NCBI RefSeq assembly: GCF_002149015.1
Contig: NZ_NGFO01000003.1
Coordinates: forward strand, 210,779 to 274,778
Source of the DNA: Gordonia lacunae
GTDB taxonomy: Bacteria > Actinomycetota > Actinomycetes > Mycobacteriales > Mycobacteriaceae
Length of the DNA: 64,000 nucleotides
Direction of reading: 5' to 3'
Positions within the stretch are counted from its first letter, which is position 1. Every line of letters starts with the position of its first letter. A program made the position numbers and the translations under genes. Positions 9,375 through 18,280 of the stretch are shown piece after piece. The notes below the pieces were generated by a model that did no database searches, was not told the DNA's origin, and saw only the letters and a program-made list of their open reading frames with translations.

Positions 9375-10363
9375 GATTTCTCTCCAGATCGAACACCCAG
9401 ACGGGCACTCACGGAACGATGGTCGGCGACCCGGCTGCCGCCGGTTCGGGCGACGACGGCGGGATCGGTGTTGATGGCATCATCCGGGGCGAAGGCGGCG
9501 GCGATGACGTCGGCGACCGCGGTGACGACCGGGTCGTCGGAACCCGATCGCCAGGCGAGTGCGACCTCGACGGTGTCGGCGTCGGCGAGGTCGCGCACCA
9601 CGAGACCGTCGAGCGGCAGTGACCGCACCGAGGCCGGGAGCAGGGAGACCCCCAGCCCGGCGGCGACCAGCGCCAGCAGGACCGCGGTACCCGGCGCCTG
9701 GTGCGCCCGATGTGGGACGAAACCAGCTGCGCGACAGGTTCGCATCGCAGCGTCGTTGACCGCCGAGTCCCGGCTGTCGTAGAGCACGAACGGTTCGTTG
9801 CGTAGGTCGGCGACCGAGACCACCGGCTCGACGGCCAGGCGGTGATCGACCGAGACCGCGACCACCATCGGCTCGACATCGATGACCTTTGTCTCGATGT
9901 CCTCGCCGATCGCCGGCGGACGGAGCACTCCGAGGTCGAGGGCTCCGGCACGCAGGGCGTCGCACTGGCCCGGCGTGAGCATGTCGGACTGGATACGGAG
10001 ATCCACGTCGGGCAACTCCCGCTTGACGACCCGCGCGATGCGCGGCAGGTGGGAGAACGCGGCGATACCGGTGATACCGACCCGGACGAGGCCGCTGCGG
10101 CCGGCGGCGATCCGGCGCACGCCGTCCACGGCTTCGTCCACGCCGGCGAGAATTCGCTCGGCCTGGATCCTGAGGTACTGCCCGGCCGGGGTGAGTGACA
10201 CCTGGCGGGTGGTCCGCGTGAACAGGGTGACGTCGAGCTCGGCCTCAAGCTGCCGGATGGCGTACGACAGCGCGGGCTGCGCCACGTGCAGCGACTCCGC
10301 CGCCTGCCCGAAATGACAGGTGTCGGCCACGGCGGCGAAGTACCGCAAGTGTCGTAGCTCCAT
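9371..10363 (-). CDS. catR: LysR-family regulator of the cat cluster
   Basis: A 330-residue LysR-type regulator. MELRHLRYFAAVADTCHFGQAAESLHVAQPALSYAIRQLEAELD is the winged-helix DNA-binding domain (1-60), followed by a linker helix and a two-lobed effector domain. CatR-type proteins sense cis,cis-muconate. It is the first gene of catR-B-A-C and overlaps catB by 4 bp, so unlike the classic divergent catR it is cotranscribed with its targets. The start at 10363 is set by the conserved MELRHL; GAGGCGGG lies upstream. The other LysR in this window (21873) is a paralogue of similar domain design. Confidence 0.88.
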   Translation of the reverse strand: MELRHLRYFAAVADTCHFGQAAESLHVAQPALSYAIRQLEAELDVTLFTRTTRQVSLTPAGQYLRIQAERILAGVDEAVDGVRRIAAGRSGLVRVGITGIAAFSHLPRIARVVKRELPDVDLRIQSDMLTPGQCDALRAGALDLGVLRPPAIGEDIETKVIDVEPMVVAVSVDHRLAVEPVVSVADLRNEPFVLYDSRDSAVNDAAMRTCRAAGFVPHRAHQAPGTAVLLALVAAGLGVSLLPASVRSLPLDGLVVRDLADADTVEVALAWRSGSDDPVVTAVADVIAAAFAPDDAINTDPAVVARTGGSRVADHRSVSARLGVRSGEKS

Positions 10364-10460
10364 GACCCGCCTCGTCTCGTACCGATGGAACCGCGGTTGT
10401 GACCGCGGACACGTCTCACGGTAGAGCGTCGATCCATACATGACAAAGACACAATTTGCA

Positions 10461-10487
10461 GCGATTGATCAATCGCATCGATCAATT
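10461..10487. promoter_or_regulatory. Perfect 16-bp palindrome in the catR-benA divergent promoter
   Basis: GCGATTGATCAATCGC (10461-10476) is a perfect palindrome. A second half, ATCGATCAATTG, follows at about 10477-10488, repeating GATCAAT in the same helix region. This AT-richer patch lies in the 219-bp gap between the divergent catR and benA genes, where a shared operator for a benzoate- or muconate-responsive regulator is expected. Which regulator binds is not decidable from sequence. Confidence 0.6.
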
Positions 10488-10582
10488 GGCTACTGGGCCA
10501 GGACTGGCAATTACCCCGGTGTGATCGCCACCACGTGCTGCCACAGTGCAGAGAGCAGCCCACTTTCTGGAGGTATACGACC

Positions 10583-11965
10583 ATGACCGCGTCCGTATCG
10601 GAACACCTGAACCATGTGAACTCGGTCCTCGGCGACGCGGTCGTCGACGACCGCGACGCCGGTGTCTACCGCGCCAACCGGCGGATCTTCACCGATGAGG
10701 ACATCTTCGAGCTGGAGATGAAGCACATCTTCGAGGGCAACTGGATCTACCTCGCACACGAGAGTCAGGTCCCCGAGCCCGGCGACTACTTCACCACCTA
10801 CATCGGCCGGCAGCCCGTGGTCATCACCCGCGACAAGACCGGCGAACTGCACTGCCTGATCAACGCCTGCGCGCACCGCGGCGCGATGATCTGCCGGCGC
10901 AAGACCGACAACCGGATGACCCTCACCTGTCCGTTCCACGGGTGGACCTTCCGCAACGATGGCACGCTGCTCAAGGTCAAGGACCCCGACGGCGCCGGGT
11001 ACCCGGACACCTTCGACGTCGACGGTTCGCACAACATGACCAAGGTCGCCCGCTTCGACAGCTACCGCGGCTTCCTGTTCGGCAGCCTGAACGACGACGT
11101 CAGTTCGCTCGGCGACCATCTCGGCGACACCCGCGTCGTCATCGACATGCTCGTCGACCAGTCCCCCGAGGGTCTCGAGGTCCTGCGCGGCGCGTCCACC
11201 TACACCTTCGACGGGAACTGGAAGGTGCAGGCGGAGAACGGCGCCGACGGCTACCACGTCACCGCCACCCACTGGAATTACGCGGCCACCACATCTCGAC
11301 GCGGCACCGGCGAGTCGAAGAACGACACCAAGGCACTCGACGCCGGCGGCTGGGGGAAGTCCGGCGGCGGCTACTGGTCCTACCCCAACGGCCACCTGTG
11401 CCTGTGGACCTGGGCGGCCAACCCGCAGGACCGTCCGCTGTGGGATTCGCTGGAGCAGCTCAAGGAGATCCACGGCGACGCCAAGGGCGAGTTCATGGTG
11501 AAGGGCTCGCGCAACCTGTGCCTGTACCCGAATGTCTATCTGATGGACCAGTTCTCGACGCAGATCCGCCACTTCCGCCCGATCGCCCCGGACAAGACCG
11601 AGGTCACCATCTACTGCATCGCCCCCAAGGGGGAGAGCGACTCCGCACGGGCGCATCGCATCCGCCAGTACGAGGACTTCTTCAACGCCTCCGGCATGGC
11701 CACGCCCGACGACCTCGAGGAGTTCCGCTCGTGCCAGCTCACGTTCCGGGCCCAGGCCGCGCCGTGGAACGACATGAGCCGCGGGGCCGAGCACTGGCTC
11801 ACCGGGCCCGACCCCGTCGCCGAGTCGCTGGGCATGACCGGGGTGATCTCGGCCGGCGTCAAGAACGAGGACGAGGGTCTCTACCCCGTGCAACACGGCT
11901 ACTGGCTCGAGACGATGCGCGCCGCCGCAGCCGCCGAACAACGCATCTCCGCCACCGAGCGCTGA
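10583..11965 (+). CDS. benA: Benzoate 1,2-dioxygenase, alpha (Rieske) subunit
   Basis: A 460-residue oxygenase large subunit that dihydroxylates benzoate to the cis-diol carboxylate, using electrons from the reductase. The Rieske [2Fe-2S] site is CAHRGAMIC...CPFHGW (Cys96, His98, Cys116, His119). The mononuclear iron ligands are in NGADGYHVTATHW (His225, His230), with the usual bridging Asp just before. The ATG at 10583 has GGAGGT 8 nt upstream. It is the first gene of the benAB-C/D operon. Toluate dioxygenase (XylX) is a close relative, but linkage to cat and pca genes supports benzoate. Confidence 0.95.
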   Translation: MTASVSEHLNHVNSVLGDAVVDDRDAGVYRANRRIFTDEDIFELEMKHIFEGNWIYLAHESQVPEPGDYFTTYIGRQPVVITRDKTGELHCLINACAHRGAMICRRKTDNRMTLTCPFHGWTFRNDGTLLKVKDPDGAGYPDTFDVDGSHNMTKVARFDSYRGFLFGSLNDDVSSLGDHLGDTRVVIDMLVDQSPEGLEVLRGASTYTFDGNWKVQAENGADGYHVTATHWNYAATTSRRGTGESKNDTKALDAGGWGKSGGGYWSYPNGHLCLWTWAANPQDRPLWDSLEQLKEIHGDAKGEFMVKGSRNLCLYPNVYLMDQFSTQIRHFRPIAPDKTEVTIYCIAPKGESDSARAHRIRQYEDFFNASGMATPDDLEEFRSCQLTFRAQAAPWNDMSRGAEHWLTGPDPVAESLGMTGVISAGVKNEDEGLYPVQHGYWLETMRAAAAAEQRISATER

Positions 11966-11976
11966 AAGGGATGGCC

Positions 11977-12534
11977 ATGACGAACGCCCACACCGATTCC
12001 CCTGCACCGACGTCCGCCCGGGGCGCCGCCGGCGCGACCCGGAAACTCATCACCCAGAACATGATCGAGCAGTTCCTCTACCGGGAGGCGCGTCACCTCG
12101 ACGACCGCGAGTTCGAGAAGTGGCTCGACTGTTACGCCGACGACGTCGTCTACTGGATGCCGTCGTGGGACGACCGGGACCGCCTCACCGAGGACCCCCA
12201 CCGCGAGATCTCGCTCATCTACTACGGCAACAAGGGCGGCCTCGAGGACCGGGTGTTCCGGATCCGCACCGAGCGGTCCTCGGCGACGTCACTGCCGGAG
12301 CCACGGACGAGTCACAACATCACCAACGTGGAGGTCATCGACCGGCGCGGTGACCTCGTCGACGTCCGATTCAACTGGCACACCATGTATTTCCGGTACA
12401 ACACCGTCGACCCGTATTACGGGACCTCGTTCTACACGATCGACTTCTCCGGCGAGCATCCGCTGATCCGGCGCAAGACGATCGTGCTGAAGAACGACTA
12501 CATCCATCACGTCGTCGACGTGTATCACTTCTGA
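11977..12534 (+). CDS. benB: Benzoate 1,2-dioxygenase, beta subunit
   Basis: A 185-residue small subunit with the NTF2-like cone fold: MIEQFLYREARHLDDREFEKWLDCYADDVVYWMPSW, then EISLIYYGNKGGLEDRVFRIRTERS and a C-terminal IVLKNDYIHHVVDVYHF. It packs with BenA in the hexameric oxygenase and has a structural role. Of two nearby ATGs, 11977 is preferred because AAAGGG then sits 6 nt upstream; the one at 11971 abuts it. The gene follows benA by 11 bp and precedes the reductase fusion by 42 bp. Confidence 0.95.
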   Translation: MTNAHTDSPAPTSARGAAGATRKLITQNMIEQFLYREARHLDDREFEKWLDCYADDVVYWMPSWDDRDRLTEDPHREISLIYYGNKGGLEDRVFRIRTERSSATSLPEPRTSHNITNVEVIDRRGDLVDVRFNWHTMYFRYNTVDPYYGTSFYTIDFSGEHPLIRRKTIVLKNDYIHHVVDVYHF

Positions 12535-12576
12535 CCGATCCCCATCCCAGTCAGCCCGATCAGCGAGGACCGACCC

Positions 12577-15411
12577 ATGACTGTCACCACCGAGGCGGGT
12601 GTCCGCAGCGGCACCGGCGACACCGACGCGCCCACCCACCAGGTGGCACTGTCCTTCGAGGACGGGGTCACGCGATTCATCACGTGCCGAGAGGATCAGA
12701 CCGTCGCCGACGCGTCGTATCGTCAGCGCATCAACATTCCGCTCGACTGTCGCGACGGCGCATGCGGCACGTGTAAGTCGTTCTGCGAGTCCGGGGACTA
12801 CGACGGCGGCACGTACATCGAGGACGCCCTCAGCGACGACGAGTCGGCAAGGGGTTACGCACTGCCGTGCTGCATGACGCCGAGATCCGATCTGGTCCTG
12901 CAGATCCCGGCGACGTCGGACATCGCCAAGACACAGGCGGCCAGATTCACCGGGACCGTCGTCGAGCTCGACCGACTGTCGGAATCCACCGTCCGGCTGG
13001 GTATCCGCATCGAGAATCGTGGGCAACTGGCGTTCCTGCCGGGTCAGTATGTGAACATCGAGATCCCCGGCAGCGATGACGGGCAGGGCAACCCGGTCAC
13101 CCGGTCGTATTCGTTCGCCAACGGATCGCACGAGGATCGGCTGACCTTCTTGATCAAGCTGACGCCCGGCGGGGCCATGTCGACCTATCTCACCGACCGC
13201 GCCGCCCGGGGTGAGTCGATCTCCTTCACCGGTCCGCATGGTTCCTTCTTCCTTCGCGAGGCCGACCGACCGGTGCTGTTGCTGGCCGGCGGCACCGGGG
13301 TGGCCCCGATCCTGTCGATGCTGCGAAAGTTGCACTCGGACAACAGTCAACGCACGGTCCACCTCATCTACGGGGTGTCGACCGACGTCGACCTGGTGGC
13401 GGTCGACGAGATCGAGTGGTTCGTCGGGAAACTGCCCGGGTTCACCTGGGATCACTGCGTCTCCGACCCGGCGAGCTCAGCACCCAACAAGGGTTACGTG
13501 ATGAGCCTCATCGGCCCGGGCCACCTCAACGACGGCGACGTGGCGATCTACCTCTGCGGTCCGCCGCCGATGGTGGAGTCGGTCCGGCAGCACGTCACAC
13601 AGGCCGGAATCGAGCCGACCGGTTTCTACTACGAGAAGTTCGCGCTCGCCGCACAGGGAACCCCGGATACCGACGCCGGCCCGGATGCGGGCGCCGTGAC
13701 CGACACGGAGGTCGGTCAGGCCGGGGAGGACGGGACTCCGAAAACCGCTCTGGCGCAGGACACCGACGCACCGGTGTCCGCAGACCTCCTTCTGCCGTCA
13801 CCGGACGCACGGGCTGTCGCAGGTCAGGAGATACTCCCGTCCTCGGCCCTCGATGCGTGGTCGGGTCCCCGCCCCGTCGCAGCCGAGGACACCCCCACCC
13901 GGATCGCCGGTCAACTCATCTGGCCCCACGGCTCGGGCGCCGCGACCGTCGACGTGGATGCCGAGACGATCCAGGCCACCGCGTCACAACCCGGCGGAGC
14001 CGCCCGGTCGATAGCCGGGCAGCAGATGTTCGCCGAATCGGACATCACTCAACTCCACGCGTACGCCGCCCCGACCCTCACCCCGCCGGAGACTCTCGAG
14101 CGCGACGCGTCCCCCGCACCGACCGTCATCGGGTCACACGGATACCAGATCGGTGAGGAGCATCCGGAGATCACCGAGTCCGACGCCCTCTTCGAGGCGC
14201 GGGCCGCTCTCGAACTGGGTGCGCTGGAGCTGACTTTCGGCCGATTGTCCACCCGGCAACTGGCGGGCTACCGGCTGCTCGCCGACGCCACGGTGCCCTA
14301 CGTCGACGGCGACCGGTTCGTCGATTCTGCCGAATACACCGAGACCAACGCCGCGTTCCACGACTATCTGTTCCTGCTCACCGGCAACGATCACCTGCTC
14401 GAGGCCTACAAGGCCCTGGGTGTGAAAGGCCGCATGAGCGAGGTGTTGCGGAACGCGACATGGTGTCACCCTCTGTGCGCACAGGACCACCTCGACATCG
14501 TGACCGCGTTCACCTCCGGCGACCACGACGCCGCCCGGGGGCTGATCGTCGCACACGCCGACCGCTCCAAGCAGACCATGCGACGAGCGATGTCCGACGA
14601 GATCGATTCTCGGCGGCCACGTTTCGTCACCCCGGGCCGATTCACCGGCAAGGTCGTGGTGATCACCGGCGCCGCGCAGGGTATCGGGGAGCAGACCGCG
14701 CGGCGGATCAGCGCCGAGGGCGGGCAGGTCGTGCTGGCCGACCGTTCCGAACTCGTCGACGACGTCGCCCGCGAACTCGCCGGCACCGGGACCGGTGCGG
14801 TGTCGGCCGTCGCCGATCTCGAGACCTTCGGCGGCGCCGAGGCCGTCGTCGGGCGGGCGATCGACTGCTACGGCCGCGTCGACGTCCTCATCAACAACGT
14901 GGGCGGCGCGATCAACTTCAAACCGTTCACCGAGTTCACCGACGAACAGATCCGCGCCGAGATCGACCGGTCGCTCATGACCACGCTCTTCACCTGCCGC
15001 GCGGCGCTGCCGCCGATGGTGCGATCGGGACGCGGGGTGATCGTCAACGTCTCGTCCGCCGCGACGCGGGGAATCCACCGGATTCCCTATTCCGCGGCCA
15101 AGGGTGCGGTCAACGCGCTCACCGCGTCCCTGGCGCTGGAGTGCGCCGACGACGGCATCCGCGTCGTCGCCACGGCCCCCGGCGGAACCGAGGCACCACC
15201 CCGCCGTATCTCCCGCGGCACCCCGGAACCGCGTAGCGACACCGAAGCGCAGTGGTACCAGGCACACATCGACCAGACTCTCTCGTCGTCGACGATGCAC
15301 CGGTACGGCACCCTCGACGAGCAGTCGGCCGCCATCTGCTTCCTCGCCTCGGACGAGGCGTCGTACATCACCGGGACCGTACTGCCCGTCGCCGGCGGCG
15401 ACCAGGGTTGA
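12577..15411 (+). CDS. benCD: BenC reductase - FCD-like domain - BenD diol dehydrogenase fusion
   Basis: One uninterrupted 944-codon frame holds three modules. Residues 1-360 are BenC: plant-type ferredoxin (Cys58, Cys63, Cys66, Cys98), FAD domain (RSYS 176-179) and NAD domain (GGTGVAP 238-244, CGPPPM 327-332). Residues 361-525 are a Pro/Ala/Asp-rich linker with three hAGQ motifs (414-417, 443-446, 479-482). Residues 530-670 resemble the FCD sensor domain of GntR regulators (LFEARAALELGALE, AFHDYLFLLTGN, H638, GDHDAARGLIVAH), with His595, His638 and His660 as possible metal ligands. Residues 688-944 are BenD, an SDR with GAAQGIG (698-704), NNVGG and Tyr838-x3-Lys842. It would pass NADH electrons to BenAB and then oxidise the diol to catechol, regaining NADH. 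No ribosome site precedes the internal ATG at 14590, so separate BenD translation is unlikely. Confidence 0.92.
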   Translation: MTVTTEAGVRSGTGDTDAPTHQVALSFEDGVTRFITCREDQTVADASYRQRINIPLDCRDGACGTCKSFCESGDYDGGTYIEDALSDDESARGYALPCCMTPRSDLVLQIPATSDIAKTQAARFTGTVVELDRLSESTVRLGIRIENRGQLAFLPGQYVNIEIPGSDDGQGNPVTRSYSFANGSHEDRLTFLIKLTPGGAMSTYLTDRAARGESISFTGPHGSFFLREADRPVLLLAGGTGVAPILSMLRKLHSDNSQRTVHLIYGVSTDVDLVAVDEIEWFVGKLPGFTWDHCVSDPASSAPNKGYVMSLIGPGHLNDGDVAIYLCGPPPMVESVRQHVTQAGIEPTGFYYEKFALAAQGTPDTDAGPDAGAVTDTEVGQAGEDGTPKTALAQDTDAPVSADLLLPSPDARAVAGQEILPSSALDAWSGPRPVAAEDTPTRIAGQLIWPHGSGAATVDVDAETIQATASQPGGAARSIAGQQMFAESDITQLHAYAAPTLTPPETLERDASPAPTVIGSHGYQIGEEHPEITESDALFEARAALELGALELTFGRLSTRQLAGYRLLADATVPYVDGDRFVDSAEYTETNAAFHDYLFLLTGNDHLLEAYKALGVKGRMSEVLRNATWCHPLCAQDHLDIVTAFTSGDHDAARGLIVAHADRSKQTMRRAMSDEIDSRRPRFVTPGRFTGKVVVITGAAQGIGEQTARRISAEGGQVVLADRSELVDDVARELAGTGTGAVSAVADLETFGGAEAVVGRAIDCYGRVDVLINNVGGAINFKPFTEFTDEQIRAEIDRSLMTTLFTCRAALPPMVRSGRGVIVNVSSAATRGIHRIPYSAAKGAVNALTASLALECADDGIRVVATAPGGTEAPPRRISRGTPEPRSDTEAQWYQAHIDQTLSSSTMHRYGTLDEQSAAICFLASDEASYITGTVLPVAGGDQG

Positions 15412-15432
15412 GCTGCTGACTAGTATGGACCG

Positions 15433-18165
15433 ATGATGGTCACCGGCGGGTGTGTCGGCCGCGACCGCGAGATCGAGTTGCTGTCCTCGCGGCTCGACGC
15501 CGTGTCGGAGTCGGGTTTTCTGGCCGTCACGGGAGATCCCGGCATCGGCAAGACGACGCTGCTGAGGTACCTGGTCCGGCGGCGACTGTCCGCTCCGACA
15601 ACCGGTTCCACGTTGTGGGCCGCGGTGTCACCGTGGCGAGTGCACACGCCCGGCGCACTCATCCGGCAACTGATACAGGACCGGCCCGACGCCACCCCCA
15701 CGACCGCTACCGACCCGACCGCGGACGACCTCCTCGACGCACTCCTCGCAGCGGTCACCGCCCCTGCGGAGACATCGACCCAGATGCCCGGCGACACCGC
15801 CGTACTCATCGCCGTCGACGACGCCGACCTCGCCGACGAGGAGTCCCTGCAGGCGTTGGTCTCGCTCACCCGCGAACACCGTGATCGCCGAATCCTCGTC
15901 GTTATCACCATGTCTCGGCCGGGTGCCCGGCTCGTCGGCAACGCACTCGACGAGCTACGACTCGAGGGCCTGGACGCACCGGGTACGGCAGACATCGCCG
16001 CGCAGCGCGGCATCGTGTTGCACCCGGCGATGCGCGAGGAACTGGCCCGGCACACCGGCGGGAATCCGCGCGACATCGTCGCCCTGCTCGACGAGGTCCC
16101 GGCGGGCACCTGGTCCCGCACCGGTGTGGGGCTGCCCGCGCCGGCCCACGTGGTCTCCATGGTTCGGAACCGACTGCCCGACAACGGGACACCCGCTCGC
16201 GCGCTCATCGAGGCGCTCGCCATCCTCGACCCCGCCGAGCCCCTCGCCACCGCGATCGCGCTCGCCGGGATCACCGACCCCCTGGCCGCGATCGACGACG
16301 CGCGGTCAACCGGTCTGGTGACGGACGACGGGGCGCTGACACCCGCGGAGGCGCAACCGCGTCTCGCCGGCCCCCTGGTGCGGGCCGCCGTCCTCGAGGT
16401 CCTCGGCATGAAGACCGTGGGCGACGCCCACCGCCGGGCCGCGGGGCTGGTCGACGACCCAGCCCGACAGCTTCATCACCGCGTCGCGGCCACCTCGACG
16501 GTCGACGCCGCCCTCGCGGACGCGCTCGCCGACCTGGCACGTGCCCGCGGCGCCGACGGTGCGTGGGCCGAGGCCGCCGGGCTGTACCGTCAGGCGGGCC
16601 GGCTCACCCCCGATCCGTTGCAGCGCGACACACGGGTGACGCTCGCGGTCGATTCGCTTCTCGCCGCGGGCGACTGCACCGGCGCCGGCTCGCTGGTACC
16701 CACCGTGGAGAGCCTGCGCGAGACACCGCTGCGCAACGCGACCCTGGCGTACCTCGCCATCCTGCGGGGCCGGTCGGCGGAGGCACAGCTGCGTCTCGAC
16801 CGGGCGTGGGCGATCGTCAACGTCGAGCGCGAGCCCGATGTCGCCGCCCTGATCGCGCAACGTTTCGTCCTGCACAATCTGGTTCGATGCCAGGGCACCG
16901 AACTGGTCGACTGGGCCGATCGCGCGAACGCGATGGCCGACGCCGGATCGGCCGCCCGAGTGGAGGCCGCCGTCATCCGCGGGTTGGGACTGGCGTGGTC
17001 GGGACATCCGGATGCCGCACGCGCCGAGTACGAGACCGTCTCCGAACGGGTTCGGTACGGCGCGCAGGCGCAGCGCGCGATCATGGGCCGCGGTTGGCTC
17101 GAGCTCGGCCTCGACGAGATCGACGCGGCGCGTACCGATCTCGAAACCGCCGTGTCGATGGCGCAACTCGGCGGCTCGACCCGGATCACGTTGTGGGCGA
17201 TGGCCTGGCTCGCCCGGGTCCAGTTCCTCACCGGCGACTGGGACGAGGCCCTGCGTGGCGTCGAGACCGGTCGCGCGCTGGCCCGCAGCAGCGGCATCGC
17301 GCTCACGACGCCCCTGCTCAACTGGACTGCGAGCCAGATCCATTCGCTGCGCGGGAACTGGGAGGACGCGCATGGGAGTATCGCGCAGAGCAGCACCTCC
17401 ATCGGCGACTACGAGATCATGCGGATACCCGACCTGCTGGCCCGGGCCCAGCTGGCGGAGGCCGCGGCCGACTACGGCAGGGTTCGGCGAATACTGACAC
17501 CGCTTGTCGCGATGGCCGAGTCCGTCCCGGCCCTGTCCGAGCCGGGCCTGTGGCCGTGGGTCGACGTCCTCGCCAACGCATTGGTCCTCGAGGGACGGCA
17601 CGAGGCCGCCGACGACCTGCTGCGACGCTACGAGATCCGGTCCGCCGAGCGGGGCCACCGGTCGTCGGCAGCCCGGATGAAATACGCACGCGGCCGCCAC
17701 CTCGGCGCGACCGGTGACATCCACGGAGCACGACGCACCTTCGAAGAGGGCATCGAACTCCTCGACGGTCTCGGCCTGCGCTACGACCAGGCGCGGGTGA
17801 ACTTCGCCTATGGTCAGACGTTGCGACGTGCGGGCAAGCGCCGGGCCGCCGACGCCGTCATCGGGACCGCCCGCGACCTGTATCTGTCGCTCGGCGCGAC
17901 CACCTACGTCGAACGCTGTGAACGCGAACTGAAGGCCGGCGGACTCGCGACGTCGCGCGGCGAGAACCACACCGCCGCAAGGGATGGCGCCGAACTCACA
18001 CCCCAGGAGGAGGCAGTGACCGCCCTTGTCGCGCGTGGCCTGTCGAACCGGGAAGTGGCGGCCGAACTCTACATCTCACCGAAGACGGTGCAGTACCACC
18101 TGACCCGGATCTACGCGAAGCTCGGCGTCCGGTCCCGCGCCGAGTTGGCCGCCACACGCCGGTGA
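15433..18165 (+). CDS. benR: LAL-type LuxR regulator, probable benzoate operon activator
   Basis: A 910-residue large ATP-binding regulator of the LuxR family. CVGRDREIELL and GDPGIGKTTLL (Walker A, about 37-45) begin a STAND/AAA-type ATPase with LIAVDDADLADE as Walker B. A long alpha-helical, TPR-like middle follows, and the C-terminal LTPQEEAVTALVARGLSNREVAAELYISPKTVQYHLTRIYAKLGV is a LuxR helix-turn-helix. It starts 21 bp after the benC/D fusion on the same strand. In Corynebacterium a LuxR-type BenR lies downstream of benABCD and activates it, which supports the name. No benzoate importer (BenK/BenE) is seen between it and benD. Two adjacent ATGs are possible starts. Confidence 0.85.
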   Translation: MMVTGGCVGRDREIELLSSRLDAVSESGFLAVTGDPGIGKTTLLRYLVRRRLSAPTTGSTLWAAVSPWRVHTPGALIRQLIQDRPDATPTTATDPTADDLLDALLAAVTAPAETSTQMPGDTAVLIAVDDADLADEESLQALVSLTREHRDRRILVVITMSRPGARLVGNALDELRLEGLDAPGTADIAAQRGIVLHPAMREELARHTGGNPRDIVALLDEVPAGTWSRTGVGLPAPAHVVSMVRNRLPDNGTPARALIEALAILDPAEPLATAIALAGITDPLAAIDDARSTGLVTDDGALTPAEAQPRLAGPLVRAAVLEVLGMKTVGDAHRRAAGLVDDPARQLHHRVAATSTVDAALADALADLARARGADGAWAEAAGLYRQAGRLTPDPLQRDTRVTLAVDSLLAAGDCTGAGSLVPTVESLRETPLRNATLAYLAILRGRSAEAQLRLDRAWAIVNVEREPDVAALIAQRFVLHNLVRCQGTELVDWADRANAMADAGSAARVEAAVIRGLGLAWSGHPDAARAEYETVSERVRYGAQAQRAIMGRGWLELGLDEIDAARTDLETAVSMAQLGGSTRITLWAMAWLARVQFLTGDWDEALRGVETGRALARSSGIALTTPLLNWTASQIHSLRGNWEDAHGSIAQSSTSIGDYEIMRIPDLLARAQLAEAAADYGRVRRILTPLVAMAESVPALSEPGLWPWVDVLANALVLEGRHEAADDLLRRYEIRSAERGHRSSAARMKYARGRHLGATGDIHGARRTFEEGIELLDGLGLRYDQARVNFAYGQTLRRAGKRRAADAVIGTARDLYLSLGATTYVERCERELKAGGLATSRGENHTAARDGAELTPQEEAVTALVARGLSNREVAAELYISPKTVQYHLTRIYAKLGVRSRAELAATRR

Positions 18166-18270
18166 CGTCGACCGTGCGTCAGATTCCGTCGACCGTGCGT
18201 CCGAAACCGTCGACCGTGCGTCCGATTCCGTCGACTGTGCGTCAGATTCCGTCGACCGTGCGTCTGCGCC
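18166..18270. repeat. Five tandem copies of a 21-bp repeat at a convergent junction
   Basis: Units starting at 18166, 18187, 18208, 18229 and 18250 share CGTCGACCGTGCGTC followed by a six-base tail (AGATTC, CGAAAC, CGATTC, AGATTC, then diverged). The array begins right after the benR stop codon. A 12-bp palindrome, CGCCTGCAGGCG, follows at 18267-18278, just before the pcaJ stop. The 21-bp period equals two helical turns, so any protein bound to it would meet all copies on one face. The repeat is unrelated in sequence to the CCTGAGG family. Confidence 0.85.
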
Positions 18271-18280
18271 TGCAGGCGAT

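Noticed and set aside
10511..12007. 498-residue frame antisense to benA and benB
   Set aside because: It lies opposite strongly supported genes, has no recognisable domain, and is expected from GC-rich third codon positions. The same applies to long antisense frames opposite 5476-6990, 16306-17970 and 57203-58582.
14578..15411. Separate benD gene starting at the internal ATGs at 14578 or 14590
   Set aside because: No Shine-Dalgarno precedes either ATG and the frame is continuous with benC, so a fusion is the simpler reading; internal initiation is not excluded.
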